The notes: generated from the sequence alone by a model not told the origin. A stretch of DNA of 64,000 nt from Protula sp. h YS-2021 (GCA_949752745.1 OX457029.1:10951511-11015510), one strand, 5' to 3'; shown: positions 1-11,352, counted from the stretch's first letter. Translations and numbers: made by a program.

Positions 1-1
1 T

Positions 2-589
2 CCTAAATATGCACTTCAATTTATGGATAAAATCTTTTGTTTGAAGGTTCAATGGTTAGGAAGAGCATTTCCCAGCTTAAAGATATCCATAGATATTGTC
101 CCTGCATTTTTGTACAGCAGCGAAATGCCACTAATTGAAGATGTTTACTTTGCTCTTGAATTACATTTCGAAATGCTATTATGCAGTGACTTCTACATCG
201 TTTGTAAAGGTTCGCGTCATAATCGTCAAACAGACGATCAGTTCCCAATCTCTTTCTGTCGCAGTGAAAAAGCAATTATGGCCAAACTGCCAAAGCATAT
301 AAAAGACAGATATGTCGTTGCCAAAGCAATGAGAATTTCTCAAATCTGTGGACATGGATTGCAATTATCGAAATTACATTTGACTGAAGGTTTGCACATT
401 GATGATTATATTACGTCATATATGTTGAAAAACATTTTGTTGTGTCGTTTAAAAAACCGAAATACAAACAAACTACACAATGAATGTTTGTGTAAATTCA
501 AATGGGCTGATATGATTTATTCTGAGCTTGAACAGGCATTGAAAGCAAGACTGCTTCCAGTCTGGTACCACAATAACGTTGGTTATTGA
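2..589 (+). CDS. cGAS-like receptor / Mab-21 domain protein, C-terminal part (partial)
   Basis: This frame is open from the window edge to a TGA at 587-589, so the 5' part lies outside the window. Early in the frame KISIDIVPAF matches the strand that carries the third catalytic Asp in cGAS/Mab-21 nucleotidyltransferases. It is followed by C-lobe signatures: SDFYIVCKG, PISFCRSEKAIM, IDDYITSYMLKNILLC and a final helix ending LLPVWYH. Family knowledge: these proteins sense nucleic acid and make cyclic dinucleotides, or act as non-catalytic Mab-21 proteins. Bases 1-88 are nearly identical to 61634-61721, where the N-terminal half of the same gene is visible. There the gene carries ankyrin-like repeats and the GS plus E-x-D motif. 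Confident for the fold, less so for catalytic activity. Confidence 0.75.
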   Translation, partial: PKYALQFMDKIFCLKVQWLGRAFPSLKISIDIVPAFLYSSEMPLIEDVYFALELHFEMLLCSDFYIVCKGSRHNRQTDDQFPISFCRSEKAIMAKLPKHIKDRYVVAKAMRISQICGHGLQLSKLHLTEGLHIDDYITSYMLKNILLCRLKNRNTNKLHNECLCKFKWADMIYSELEQALKARLLPVWYHNNVGY

Positions 590-920
590 ATTGTCTAATT
601 TATCAAGGTGACACAACCGTGTGCTGTAGAAAAAGAATAATCAGATTGGCCTTAACACAACAGATCAAGAAATGGCTAAGAGCGCACCTTAGAGATCTAC
701 ACGATAATTTTAGATGCGAATGTATGCCAATAGCAAACGGACAAATAATACACGATTTATTAAGCAAATTTAAGCTTAATCTGTACATAAACGAGATACT
801 GCTAATTCTGTAAATCGCCACCCGCTATTACCAAGCAACCACTCCCTGGGGAGGGGGGGGGGGGTTGCACAGTTGGCTATACCATCTTTTGACTCTACAG
901 CACCAATGCATGTTTTCCCT
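590..920. other. Non-coding sequence 3' of the cGLR gene
   Basis: No convincing gene is visible. An open frame at 586-813 has no recognisable motif and overlaps the end of the receptor gene. A G-homopolymer lies near 851-864. Confidence 0.4.
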
Positions 921-1885
921 TACCGTTTTCGAGATAAAGACCATCTTCTGGTTTGGGGCTCGAAGTGACACGGAGGACAATGACACCAAAAGTTAAACCG
1001 TACGTTTCGTCGTATGGGGTGGAGGTTGAAAATGACTTAAAAATTGCTGTCTCTTACCGTTTTCGAGATAAAGGCCAAGTTCCTGTTTGGGGCTCGAAAG
1101 TGACCTGGAGGTCAAGGACACCGGAACTTATACCTTACGTATCCTCGTATATTGGGTTGAGTTCGAAAATGAGGTGAAACTTGGTCTTTCCCTCACCGTT
1201 TTGGAGATAAAGGCCAATTTCCGGTTTGGGCCTCGAAAGTGACATGGAGGTCAACGACACCGAAAGTTATACCTTACGTATCGTCGCATAGGGGGTGGAG
1301 GTCAAAAATGAGGTCAAAATTGCTCAATCTCTTACCATTTTCGACATAACGGTCAACGTTCGGTTTAAGGCTCGAAAGTGACCTGGGGGTCATATCCACG
1401 GGAAGGTATGCTTACTTTTGGTCGTATAGGGGGAGGAGATAGAAAATGAGGTCAAAAATGCTTTATCTCTTACCGTTATCGAGATAAAGGCCAACTTCCG
1501 GTTTGGGGCTCGGGAATGACGTGGAGGTCATGGACATCGGAAGTTACACCTGACGTAACGTTGTATAGGGGTGTAGGTTGAAAATGATTTCTAAATTGCT
1601 CTATCCCTTACCGTTTTCGAGATAAAGGCCAACTGCCTCTTTGGGGCTCGAATGTGACCTGGCGGTCAAGGACACTTCAAGTTACACCCGACGTAAGGTT
1701 GTATAGGGGTGTAGGTTGCAAATGACGTCAAAATAGCTTTACCTCTTACCGTTTTCGAGAAAAAGGCCAACTTCCGGTTTAGGGCTCGAAAGTAACCTGG
1801 AGGTCAAGGAGACCTGAAGATATACCTTACGTATCTTCGTATAGCTGATGGACGTCGAAAATCAGGTGAAATTTGGTCTTTCCCA
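921..1885 (+). repeat. About 138-bp satellite, seven diverged units
   Basis: Seven head-to-tail units begin with TACCGTTTTCGAGATAAAGG or a close variant (first units at 921, 1055 and about 1194). Each unit then holds GGTTTGGGGCTCGAAAGTGA, GGAGGTCAAGGACACC and CCTTACGTATCGTCGTATAG blocks in the same order. Units are 134-139 bp and differ from one another by roughly 10-25 percent. A related array lies at 31915-32310. No coding capacity is evident; the short frame at 953-1177 is a by-product of the repeat. Confidence 0.8.
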
Positions 1886-2330
1886 TCCAGTGAGAAAACT
1901 TACAAGTTTTGCACTTTATATCACCGGTATTGCAAAGCTATATTGGAGACCTCTCCTGCAAAAAGTAAGCAAAATTTTGACAAAAAAAGAATTGGTCATT
2001 TTATTCTGTTTGTTGACAGTTGAGAGGGAGGGGTAGGTTCACAATGGAGAGATCTCATTTTAATTTTGAAAAATAGATATAAAGTAAAAAACAAAATGTT
2101 TTTATATATCAAAAATATAGATACAAAATTTTGAAAGAAAATATTGTTTGAGCTTCTAAATGATTGTGCATTGTAATCATGCACCAGCAACAGGCCGGAA
2201 GATAAAGTGGACCGTATCTCTTTTTGAAAAATGGCGTCACAATCGGAACGAACATGCTAATAAGCCGTCATCTTAGATGAGCGCAATCAATGTGCGGTTT
2301 CAAGATATGACTAAGGACGAACCGTGCTTT
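1886..2330. other. Unannotated spacer
   Basis: AT-rich sequence follows the last satellite unit. I see no gene, RNA or repeat structure in it. Confidence 0.35.
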
Positions 2331-3357
2331 TGTGTATCCCGTTTTCTTTGCCAGGTGAAGAAGGCAGACGGCACTGATTACCCTGGAATTACTCTATATG
2401 GTGATTATGCTTCAGCTGGAGCTAAAAAAGCAAAATAGGAAGAGTACTTTCTTCAACTTCAAAATACACTGAATAATCTCATGAAAAGTAGGAGTTCCAT
2501 GGGGCTGGGAATCGACAGAAAACAAGAGGAAATTATCAGTGATACGGAAAGGGATTTTCTGTGGGAGATTGGTTTGCTAGGGGACCCAAGTCCAAAAGTA
2601 CTTTTGGATACGATGATATTCTTAAATGAATTGCATTTTGCACTGCGAGCAGGAAAAGAACATCGCTCTCTTCGCTGGAACAACAGTCAAATAAAGCTTA
2701 TAAGCCGATCGGATACTGAATACCTGGAATACAACTTATAAGCCGATCGGATACTGAATACTTGGAATACAACTTATAAGCCGATCGGATACTGAATACC
2801 TAGAATACAAAGAAGACACCACCAGAAACTACCAGAGAGGATTAAATCACCGTAACATCATCCCGAAGGTGGTACGAGCCTACAAAAATGAAGAAAATCC
2901 GCATCGTACGATTGTTCAAGAAATGCTCTTCTCTGAGGCCTAAAAATGCTCTTCTCTGAGGCCTAAAGATACCCCGGACGCGTTTTACTTACGTCCATTA
3001 GAAAAGCAGGACCAGAAGACAACTGCTAGTACTAAAAAATGTCCATTGGAGTAAATCGCATTACGTCTACTGTCAGTGACTTGTGCCGCAAGGCTGGATT
3101 GCCCGGTTTCAGATCCAATCATTCCTTGCGTGCAGCCGCGGCCTGTAAAATATACTCGGCTCAGTTCGAAGAACAACACGTATACCGGCCACCGCTCCAA
3201 TGCAGTTCGTATTTATAAGCGAACCAGCGACGAAATTAAGAAAAATATTTCGAAAATTCTGTGTGTCTCGAACCGCAATAGTCACGCTTCAGCTCAGCAA
3301 TTGCCTGCCTGCAGCGGGTCTTTTAACATAACTGTAAATTTAAATGTGCCAAAGTAA
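2331..3357 (+). pseudogene. Crypton-derived tyrosine recombinase-like (DUF3504, KIAA1958/ZMYM/QRICH type) pseudogene
   Basis: Translated pieces follow the order of the DUF3504 domain of Crypton-derived proteins. They are KKADGTDYPGITLY; then ERDFLWEIGLLGD, SPKVLLDT and FALRAGKEHRSLRW in 2481-2741; then KVVRAYKNEENPHRT, KDTPDAFYLRPLEK, GFRSNHSLRAAAA and TGHRSNAVRIYKRTSDE. The segments lie in different frames, with stops between them, a 38-bp triplication at 2697 and a 24-bp duplication near 2920-2968, so the gene is broken. The family descends from tyrosine-recombinase transposons and keeps the R..H-R core (HSLR and GHR are visible). The last frame ends at 3357 with a short hydrophobic tail. 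Assignment is by remembered family motifs, not by a search. Confidence 0.65.
2697..2809 (+). repeat. 38-bp tandem triplication inside the DUF3504 pseudogene
   Basis: The unit starting CTTATAAGCCGATCGGATAC is repeated three times in register (2697, 2735, 2773) with one or two substitutions. It duplicates the SDTEYLEY coding segment and contributes stops, so it is part of the decay of the recombinase-like gene. Confidence 0.85.
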
Positions 3358-4970
3358 AGTCGCCACAAAAAAAAAAAAAAAAAAAAAAAAAACAACAATT
3401 CTCTACATTTAAGAACTGCAAAATCTTTTTGTGTTTATTTTTATGATGGTCATTATGAAAAGAAAAAAGTTCTCTGTTTTGTTTTTCAGTTAGTATTTTA
3501 AATAAAGAACCGTTATTAAAATATTATTCCGCTATTTCAATCGCAGTAGTGACTGAGTATGCCGTCGTTATTTTAATTCGGTGGTGTATAATACAGTGTA
3601 TTAGTGAAAATTAATACACACCACAAACAAAAGATTACATATTCCGGAGTGGCTTAATGCAGTGAGAAACAAAGTAGGTAAATTGCATTCTTTTTAGTTT
3701 TATATTAACAGAGGACGAGGATGTCCTGGATTACTTGGCTTCCATGGGGGAGAGCGGGGGAAGGGAGGGCAGTGACCCTATTTTGTTACTTGTTATCTTT
3801 TAGTTGTTTATCATTTCTTGCTTTATTGTTTATTTGTTGTTTATTCCTTGATTTACTTGTTTATTTCTTCATAATATATTTGAATTTCTATTGCTTTTTT
3901 GTTTATGAGTTTGTTTATTGATATTTTTATTTGTTGTAGCTTTGTTATTATTTACTGGTTTGCTTCATGTTTTTTGTTGTTTCAAAAATTTACTCAATTG
4001 AAAGTTAAATGCTTACCTTTTTCACTCATTCGCATGAACACTTCAGAAACGTGTTTGTTTCATTTGATAATATATCTATATCAGACAGAGAAACCAAAAC
4101 AGATCCGGAAACGAGAGTCCGTACTAAATACAACTCACAGTAAAAGCAGAGGATTAACCGCACAAGTAGTGCGAAAAAGTCAGTTCTGGTGCGCCGCAGA
4201 GAGAAATAGAGTAGGTTCAGGAAGCCAGAGTGGGAACAAGCGCCCAGAAGTGCTCACTATTGATTCAAATTTATCAGTAAATCGATACATAGACACAGTT
4301 TTGAGCAATCAAGTCATCCTCTCGGTACAAGACCACGGGCGTGCGTGGTAATGCGTGGCCTCATATAGTGCAAGATTTTCAAGATTATCTGAAAAAATGG
4401 CGTTGTAATTAACTGGCATCCATTAGCTTTGACACCGGTAGAACACTTCAGGAACTAAGTGGATCCCAGGACACGCTACAGACAAACTGCGCCCCATTCA
4501 GGCAAGACTTAAAAGGTGACACTGCTATTCTCAGAAATACCTAAACATTATGCCTTGACAAACATGTGCGTTAAGTAAAGTGAACGACTAACACTCTTGT
4601 TACTAAAAGAGACTTTGTATCACTTAAGTTTTGTGATGGTGCGACTGGTAAAATTCTGTGTAAAGTTAATGCGAAACTAACCTTACAATAAATTGTTTCA
4701 AATCCGCCTACGCCTTCATTTCAAATAATCGATCTTTCATGTATCAGCCGCGAAAGCTATGTATATATGCATTGGAAGCATCAGGAATCTTCGCAAACCT
4801 TATGGAATAAAGAAAAGCCATGTTTTTCTTTTCAAATACCTTAATACCTGAATATATAGTTACCACATGTTTGCCAGAAGATAAGCAGATCAAGCGCATT
4901 TAAGAAAAATATGCTGTAGTAATGTAGGTATGATTCAGAATCATTTCAACCTTTCACCAAGAAATGTTTT
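3358..4970. other. Non-coding sequence with A-homopolymer
   Basis: An A-homopolymer of about 26 bases lies at 3366-3391, nine bases after the last stop of the recombinase-like frame. Low-complexity T-rich sequence at 3780-3990 produces hydrophobic shadow frames. Nothing with family resemblance was found. In the second locus copy (around 61721) all of 89-4970 is absent. Confidence 0.4.
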
Positions 4971-7131
4971 GATGAGATCAGTGAATTCTGGTTTGCCACA
5001 TGTGTTTCATATGAGGTCACCTGGCTAAATATTGCAAAGGTTCCTGATTAATATCGAGATATAGGTGACTCGTGAACAGCATGTGGTAATCATATATAAG
5101 ATGTTTTAAGCGAATTTATTGACCCAGATCACCCATCAAAATATGGTCAATAAACAACTGAACAGCTATAGTCGTTCAACAACTAACATATGGTTTGCTC
5201 GTTGTAAAATTTGAAACATACCCACTGAACTATCCTACCCACAATGGTCCATCACAAAAATTAATCTAATAAAAAACTGTCATGTTACAGTTTATTCTTA
5301 TTTGTAAACTTTGGGAATGTTCTTTATTTTCTATTATATCAGTTTTGTAATTATTTGGATTCAAAGTATCAAACAATTTAAATGATTTGGTCTTTAAACT
5401 TTTTCAAGAAACAAATATTTTGACAATTTGCCAAGAAAGATTGAAAGAAGTCTGCTCAAACTCTACATCGACAGTAACTTTAAAGTGTGGATTTAAGGAA
5501 TAGTATAAGAACCTATTAGTTTATTTTCTGATAACACAGACCAAAATTTACCAATAGTGGCTTATTCATGAACACAATATTGACACATATAACCACTTCA
5601 GAACATGGTAATTATAAACAGGACATATCTTCCAGATTTATTAACAACATATTTGCCAATATAATTTATCTTGCATGGATATAAACCCTCATTTAATTTA
5701 ACTGTGCTGAATGAGTGTTTTCGCCACCCCAATCCCGTTCCTTAAATTGTACTGCTTCAAAAGTTGAAAATGTTTTTGTGGAAATTGCAAAAATATATAT
5801 CTTTACCTATCGTTCACTTAAAGTTCTATTGATGTCAGAATCTCATCACGACAACCGTCTTTAGTACAAAAAAGTATTTTAATGATGTAGGGCTGGCTGA
5901 TGGGTTTCCATTTTACCCAATTTGATGTCCGAAATAAGCAAGTTTCTATTTTTTCCAAACCGAGACCATCTCGAGATCTCAAAAATTGGAAGGAATATTC
6001 TTAAGTTGCATTTAAAAGTCAGAGATAATATTCTGGCGCTTACATAATTTCATTGCGTTTAAAATCAAGAAATTGAGAGAAGCTGTTACCAATTTAACAA
6101 ACAATATCTTAACTTGTCAAAAACTCATTTTTGCAGTGAAGTTATATATAAAGTTAGAATTCATGCGTCTTTAAAAAGAGCGAATTTCGCTAAATCTAGC
6201 TGTAGCACTAGTAAACAAAACAGGAAAGTACTAATGTTAATGAATTTATGAAAAAAAATCAGTAGCAAAATAAAAAAATCAGAAATAAAATCAAAGCCTT
6301 CAATTTCATTTACTTCCCATTACTTGCTGCAAGGCAAGTACTTAATCCAGGTACCTCAGCTGCTATTTTCCATGATACTATAGAGGTCAATGGGAGAGCA
6401 ACGTCTTATTATATGCAGGGTCTTTGCACAAAGTTAAGTATTTTGCATACCCTTTAAATTAAATCCACCCCCCCCCCCAAAAAAAAAAAAAAAAAACAAA
6501 AAAAAAAAAAAAAAAAAAGAGAACATGCGTCAGCCGGGAGTCGAACCCGGATCGACTGCTTGGAAGGCAACCATGCTAACCGCTACACCACTGACGCCTC
6601 CGCGTGCTATTAGGTCTTATTAGATCTTTTATTTGACGTTATGGTTATAATGTATGCCATAACGTGCTGTTATTATACACCTTTAAATGTCATTTGTATG
6701 ACAGTGTCGAAACCATATCATATTAATATAAAATGAAACCATATCATATAAATATAAAATCAGTAAAGAAATGACGAGGGTAGCATTTGAACGTCCAACC
6801 CTCTAATTTATCAAGTCCGACTGCTGGATCTTTTGTGGTAAAAAAATGTTTCGATAAAAATTGATTTATTTCCAAACAATAACTCACCAGTATAATTTTT
6901 GCAAAATTCAAGCTAAGAGTCACGTTTTTAATTGTCATTATTTACCAGTTATTGCACCCTGGTGAAATACCACTGATCTAGTTTAATCCCAATGAGGCAT
7001 GATCATTTCATTGGTGCGTCATACTTATGTCGATTACACGACACCACAACGAATTGAAACTGTGAAATTATGACTTTACAAGAAATATAGTATTCAACGG
7101 ATGAATTCTTTGTCATTTATAATTGACTGAC
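4971..7131. repeat. Left copy of the duplicated flank of Polinton A
   Basis: This stretch recurs at 61722-63868 in the same orientation with only about half a dozen substitutions visible by eye (for example GTTCCTTAAA versus GCTCCTTAAA, and GCTATTAGG versus GCTGTTAGG) plus a length change in an A/C homopolymer. It includes a tRNA-Gly gene. Apart from that gene I see no coding sequence. The first bases (TGAATTCTGGTTTGCCACAT) reappear in the second locus fused directly to the cGLR reading frame. Confidence 0.85.
6526..6597 (-). tRNA. tRNA-Gly (anticodon UCC)
   Basis: On the minus strand the sequence starts GCGTCAGTGGTGTAGCGGTT and ends with the T-arm GGGTTCGACTCCC and the paired acceptor CTGACGC, with A as discriminator. 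The anticodon loop CTTCCAA gives UCC. All four arms pair, and the A box and B box (GGTTCGACTCC) of an RNA polymerase III gene are intact. There is no CCA in the DNA and no intron. An identical copy lies at 63263-63334. Confidence 0.95.
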
Positions 7132-7137
7132 AAGAAG
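7132..7137 (+). other. Target-site duplication AAGAAG, left side of Polinton A
   Basis: AAGAAG immediately precedes the element end AGTAGTAGGG and is repeated directly after the other end at 23695-23700. Six-base duplications are the established product of Polinton integrases. Confidence 0.9.
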
Positions 7138-7512
7138 AGTAGTAGGGAAATAAGGGTTCTGGAACACCCCCCTCCCCCCTAACGGTCGACTGTCAAGGAC
7201 CCCCCCCCCAGGGGTCGACTGTCACCGGTAAGAAAATCTGAGGACCCCCCCCCCCAAGGGGTCGACTGTCAGCGCTGAGGACCCCCCCAGGGGTAGACTG
7301 TCACCGGTAAGAAAATCTAAGGACCCCCCCCTAGGGCTAAGAAAATTTTGCTATTTCAGCATAGTTATATGTTTCAGAGTATTCTGAAGAAGTTTGGTTT
7401 GTATGACCTCCCCCCCTAGGGTCGACTGTCAAGGACCCCCCCTAGGGGTCGACTGTCAAGGACACCCCCCCCCCCCAGGGGTCGACTGTCACCGGTAAGA
7501 AAATCTGAGCAA
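7138..7512 (+). repeat. Left terminal inverted repeat of Polinton A
   Basis: The outer 40 bases are mirrored at 23655-23694. Further in, blocks of GGGTCGACTGTC, CACCGGTAAGAAAATCTGAG and runs of 7-13 C are repeated several times. One copy of GCTAAGAAAATTTTGCTATT also occurs. The same blocks appear inverted at the right end, in different copy number. The strand with its 5' end at the terminus is C-rich. Confidence 0.85.
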
Positions 7513-7565
7513 CTTTGGTTTGTAGACATTTTACAATTTGAGTCAATTTGACGAAGTCTGAGTGG

Positions 7566-7576
7566 TATAAAAGGGG
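7566..7576 (+). promoter_or_regulatory. TATA box of PolB (Polinton A)
   Basis: TATAAAAGGGG lies 57 bases upstream of the ATG at 7633, a spacing that leaves room for a transcription start and a short leader. The same octamer TATAAAAG precedes several other genes of both Polintons. Confidence 0.75.
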
Positions 7577-7632
7577 CTGTATGAGAACCTATTTCAAGCA
7601 TTTCAGTTCAAGCAATTGATGTGACAGCAACA

Positions 7633-10600
7633 ATGGCTGATAGTTCAGACTCACGAGTCTTTTGCCATGAGTGTTATGCAACATTTCCATCAGTGGAATT
7701 GTTGGAGTCGCATACATGCGCTGAAAATGAGATGACAACTGTTGTGAAACGTGCTATTGAAGAGCTTGAGCGACAGAATGAAGCAAAGAGACAAAAGATG
7801 GAGCAAGATGGCATTTTCATACCGAGTTCAGTTCTCTGCCATGGATGCAATGTAATACTTCCCTCAATGGATGTGTTTGATGCTCATACATGTACTCCAC
7901 CTCAGGAAGAACAAACTATAAAGAGACAAAAGACGGGGCAAGTAGGGAAAGGCAGAAGGATTGGTCTTGGTGAAAACGCGCAGGAGAAACGGTTTGAGCC
8001 CGACAATGGAACGGATTTACTGCTTGAAATGCGACAGCAAGAGAACCGTATCAAGACACATTTGCTGGAGACTTTAGAACATGGAATGAAATGGTACATT
8101 GTAGTGCATGCTCGCTTCAAGAAAATGACACCAAATGCAGAAGGTATCATGATAGAACAATTGGATAATGCATTTATCAGCAGTCCAACGTATGCAGCGT
8201 ACAATCCAGCGGATATTGATCAGGACTTACCAACAGCCTATAAAGAATTGTTTACCCAGTTTGATGAACATGAGCGACAAGGCCCTGGCTGGTTTCTGGA
8301 TAATATACTGTACATTAAAGTACATACAGCTACGTTAGCACCTCTGGAAGCGAGTAGTTTTATCCCGCTGCCGAAGAAAGTGAAGAATACGAAGGGTGTA
8401 TTAAACATTAAGGGTGTATTAAACATTAAGAATCATGACAACAAGTGTTTCTTATGGTCTATATTGGCACACCTCCACCCTCATAACGACAACCCCCATC
8501 GCGTGAATCATTACACACCATTTGAGAAGGAATTAAAGGTAGAGGGCATGACATTTCAGACGCCGATTACGGACATTCCAAGGTTTGAAAAGGAGAATGA
8601 TGTGTCTATCAACGTATTTGGATATGAACATGATGTAGTTGTTCCAATACAACTTAGTCGAAACACCAGTGCAAGAGAAATCAACTTACTTTTGATTAGC
8701 AATAGTAAGAAAAGGCATTACTGTCTCATCAAGAATTTCAGCAGACTTATGGCTTATCGATCAAAGTGCAAGAATGCAGCATTTTATTGTTTCAACTGTC
8801 TTCACGGGTTTATACGACAAGAGCTTTTAGATGAGCATCGTGAAGTGTGTGGTAAGCATGGAGCGCAACGTTTATCATTTCCCAAGGAACCTTTCATCAA
8901 GTTTAAGAATGTGGCTAAACAACAGCGAGCACCGTTTGTAATTTATGCAGACTTTGAATGTTTCACGCAAAAGCATGAAGGAGACAAGTATCAATATCAT
9001 CGTCCAAACAGCTTTGCCTATGTGGTTGTCAGCCAGTACAAAACACGCGCACCAGTCGTGTATCGAGGAGACAATGCCGTAAAAGTCTTTTTAGACCATA
9101 TGGTCAACGAGCGTGACCATATTGTGTGTGGTTTAGAGCTGCCGGTAGATATGGTGATGACTCATGAGGATCAAGAAAATTTTAAGAACGCCATCGATTG
9201 CCACATTTGTCATGAGCCTCTAGGAGCAGATCGTGTGAGAGATCATGACCATATCAATGGTAAATATCGCGGAGCAGCGCATAATGAATGTAACCTACAA
9301 TTTCGACTTAGAAAGGATAAGCAGGGGGATAAAGATTCTTTTATCATTCCTGTATTTTTCCACAATTTGCGAGGCTATGACAGCCACCTGATCATGGACG
9401 AAATTGGGAAATTCAAAAATGAAATGATTACAGTCATTCCCAACACCATTGAGAAATATATTGCATTCACCATGAGCAATCTGAAATTTACAGACAGCTT
9501 TCAGTTTATGAGTACCTCTCTACAGAAGTTAGTATCCAACCTTGCGGTAGAAGGGAAAGACAATTTCTACAACATGACGTCTCACATTCACGATAGCGAC
9601 CGACAAGATTTACTACTGAGAAAGGGAGTGTACCCCTATGATTACGTGGACGAACCATCCAAGTTTACTGAAACACAACTGCCGTCCAAGGACAAGTTTT
9701 ACAGTCTGCTCAGTGAAGAAGACATTAGCGACGAGGATTATGCGCATGCGCAGAAGGTGTGGGATACATTCAAGTGTACCACATTCGGTGAATACCATGA
9801 CCTGTACCTGAAATCAGATGTGTTGCTGCTGGCTGACGTGTTTGAAAACTTTCGTCAAGTATGTCTTAACACGTATGAATTGGATCCTGCCCATTATTAT
9901 ACAGCGCCAGGACTGTCGTGGGATGCTATGCTAAAAGCGACGAAGGTGAAGTTGGAATTGATTACTGACATTGATATGTACCAAATGGTTGAACAAGGCC
10001 TACGTGGAGGAATATCTGTGATCACGCACAAGTACGCGAAAGCAAATAATCCCTACGCGTCAAATTACAATCCTGAGATGCCAAACAACTACCTGATGTA
10101 CCTGGACGCAAACAACCTGTATGGCTGGGCCATGTCACAAAGCATGCCGCGGCGTGGATTTATGTGGGTGAGCGAGCCTGAATCCCTCGACTTCATGGAT
10201 GTGGCTGAAGTTGACGACATTGGGTACATTTTAGAAGTGGATTTAGAATACCCACATTCAATCCATGATCGTCATAATCACTACCCAGTGGCTCCAGAAC
10301 GGAAATATGTCAAAGTAGAAGAATTGTCCGAGTACAGTCAGAAGTTACGGAAACATCTGAATATGAAAGGCAAACCTGGTGAAAAACTCATACCTAACCT
10401 ATACAACAAGAAGAAATATGTGCTTCATTATAGGAATTTGCAGCAGTACGTCTCACTGGGGTTGAAAGTGACCAAAGTGCACCGTGCGATTATGTTTGAA
10501 CAGAGCAAATGGTTGGAGAAATACATTACCTTGAACACGGAGAAGAGAAAATTGGCCAAGAACCCATTTGAGAAAGACTTCTTCAAACTCATGAATAATT

Positions 10601-11352
10601 CTGTGTTTGGCAAAACCATGGAAAATGTGAGAAAGCGAATCAATGTCGAACTTGTTCACAAAGAAAAGCGGTTCAAGAAACTCGTGGCTAAATCTTCTTT
10701 CCACAAATTCAAAATTTTCAACGAAGATTTGACTGCCGTACATTTACGCAAAGTGGATGTACTTCTTGATAAGCCCATTCAAGTTGGTTGTACCATTCTA
10801 GATCTCAGCAAAGTGCTTATGTTTGACTTTCATTACAATTACATCATGGTCAAGTATCCCAATGCCAAGTTGTTGTTCAGCGACACCGACAGTCTATGTT
10901 ATGACATAGAAACGGAAGATATCTACAAAGATATGCAGCAAGATGCTGACCTGTTTGACACAAGTGACTATCCTTCAAATCATTTCCTACATTCCAACGT
11001 GAACAAAAAAGTGCTTGGGAAAATAAAGGATGAGACGGCGGGCATCCCCATTGAAGAATTTGTTGGACTCAGACCGAAAATGTACAGTTTGATGTATGGC
11101 GGGAAAGAAAAACATACGGCCAAAGGCATCACTCGAGCTTGTCAAAGACGTATGCGACATGTGCAGTATAGAGACAGTTTGCTCAATCAAACTCAAACGA
11201 TGGCTACAGGACACATTATTCGAAGTCATGACCACCAGCTTTTTTCGGAGAAGTTGAAGAAAGTAGCCCTCTCTCCATATGACGACAAGCGGTACGTGCT
11301 GAATGATGGCTATTCCACCTTGGCGCATGGACATTACAAAGCAACGTTATAA
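7633..11352 (+). CDS. polB: Protein-primed family B DNA polymerase (PolB) with embedded HNH/EndoVII-like motif
   Basis: This is the 1,239-aa replicative polymerase of Polinton A. The frame is open from a GTG at 7621, but the first ATG at 7633 matches the start in Polinton B. In order it has: three C2H2-like fingers (C11-x2-C14...H27; about 67-87; about 388-411); Exo I YADFECF (D440, E442); a Cys/His segment about 522-562, with CHICHEP, DHDHINGKYRGAAH and CN, typical of HNH/endonuclease VII; Exo II NLRGYDSH (about 578); Exo III YLKSDVLLLAD (D729); motif A DANNLYGW (D825); motif B NNSVFGK (988); motif C SDTDS (D1084, D1086). All catalytic residues are present. Family knowledge: this class primes from a terminal protein. 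The stop TAA lies inside the TATA box of the next gene. Confidence 0.93.
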   Translation: MADSSDSRVFCHECYATFPSVELLESHTCAENEMTTVVKRAIEELERQNEAKRQKMEQDGIFIPSSVLCHGCNVILPSMDVFDAHTCTPPQEEQTIKRQKTGQVGKGRRIGLGENAQEKRFEPDNGTDLLLEMRQQENRIKTHLLETLEHGMKWYIVVHARFKKMTPNAEGIMIEQLDNAFISSPTYAAYNPADIDQDLPTAYKELFTQFDEHERQGPGWFLDNILYIKVHTATLAPLEASSFIPLPKKVKNTKGVLNIKGVLNIKNHDNKCFLWSILAHLHPHNDNPHRVNHYTPFEKELKVEGMTFQTPITDIPRFEKENDVSINVFGYEHDVVVPIQLSRNTSAREINLLLISNSKKRHYCLIKNFSRLMAYRSKCKNAAFYCFNCLHGFIRQELLDEHREVCGKHGAQRLSFPKEPFIKFKNVAKQQRAPFVIYADFECFTQKHEGDKYQYHRPNSFAYVVVSQYKTRAPVVYRGDNAVKVFLDHMVNERDHIVCGLELPVDMVMTHEDQENFKNAIDCHICHEPLGADRVRDHDHINGKYRGAAHNECNLQFRLRKDKQGDKDSFIIPVFFHNLRGYDSHLIMDEIGKFKNEMITVIPNTIEKYIAFTMSNLKFTDSFQFMSTSLQKLVSNLAVEGKDNFYNMTSHIHDSDRQDLLLRKGVYPYDYVDEPSKFTETQLPSKDKFYSLLSEEDISDEDYAHAQKVWDTFKCTTFGEYHDLYLKSDVLLLADVFENFRQVCLNTYELDPAHYYTAPGLSWDAMLKATKVKLELITDIDMYQMVEQGLRGGISVITHKYAKANNPYASNYNPEMPNNYLMYLDANNLYGWAMSQSMPRRGFMWVSEPESLDFMDVAEVDDIGYILEVDLEYPHSIHDRHNHYPVAPERKYVKVEELSEYSQKLRKHLNMKGKPGEKLIPNLYNKKKYVLHYRNLQQYVSLGLKVTKVHRAIMFEQSKWLEKYITLNTEKRKLAKNPFEKDFFKLMNNSVFGKTMENVRKRINVELVHKEKRFKKLVAKSSFHKFKIFNEDLTAVHLRKVDVLLDKPIQVGCTILDLSKVLMFDFHYNYIMVKYPNAKLLFSDTDSLCYDIETEDIYKDMQQDADLFDTSDYPSNHFLHSNVNKKVLGKIKDETAGIPIEEFVGLRPKMYSLMYGGKEKHTAKGITRACQRRMRHVQYRDSLLNQTQTMATGHIIRSHDHQLFSEKLKKVALSPYDDKRYVLNDGYSTLAHGHYKATL

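Noticed and set aside
921..1885. CRISPR-like array
   Set aside because: Units are contiguous 138-bp repeats without unique spacers, in an animal genome.
3721..4351. Two overlapping hydrophobic or basic frames
   Set aside because: T-rich low complexity with no start context, splice support or homologous pattern; absent from the second locus copy.
6744..6938. 64-aa frame, identical at 63481-63675
   Set aside because: Conserved only because the flank is duplicated; no motif, and codon content looks like AT-rich spacer.
7621..7633. PolB start four codons upstream of the ATG
   Set aside because: That codon is GTG; the ATG at 7633 aligns with the start in Polinton B. The same reasoning moved starts at 11404, 11783, 12209, 17816, 38749, 45495 and 49765.
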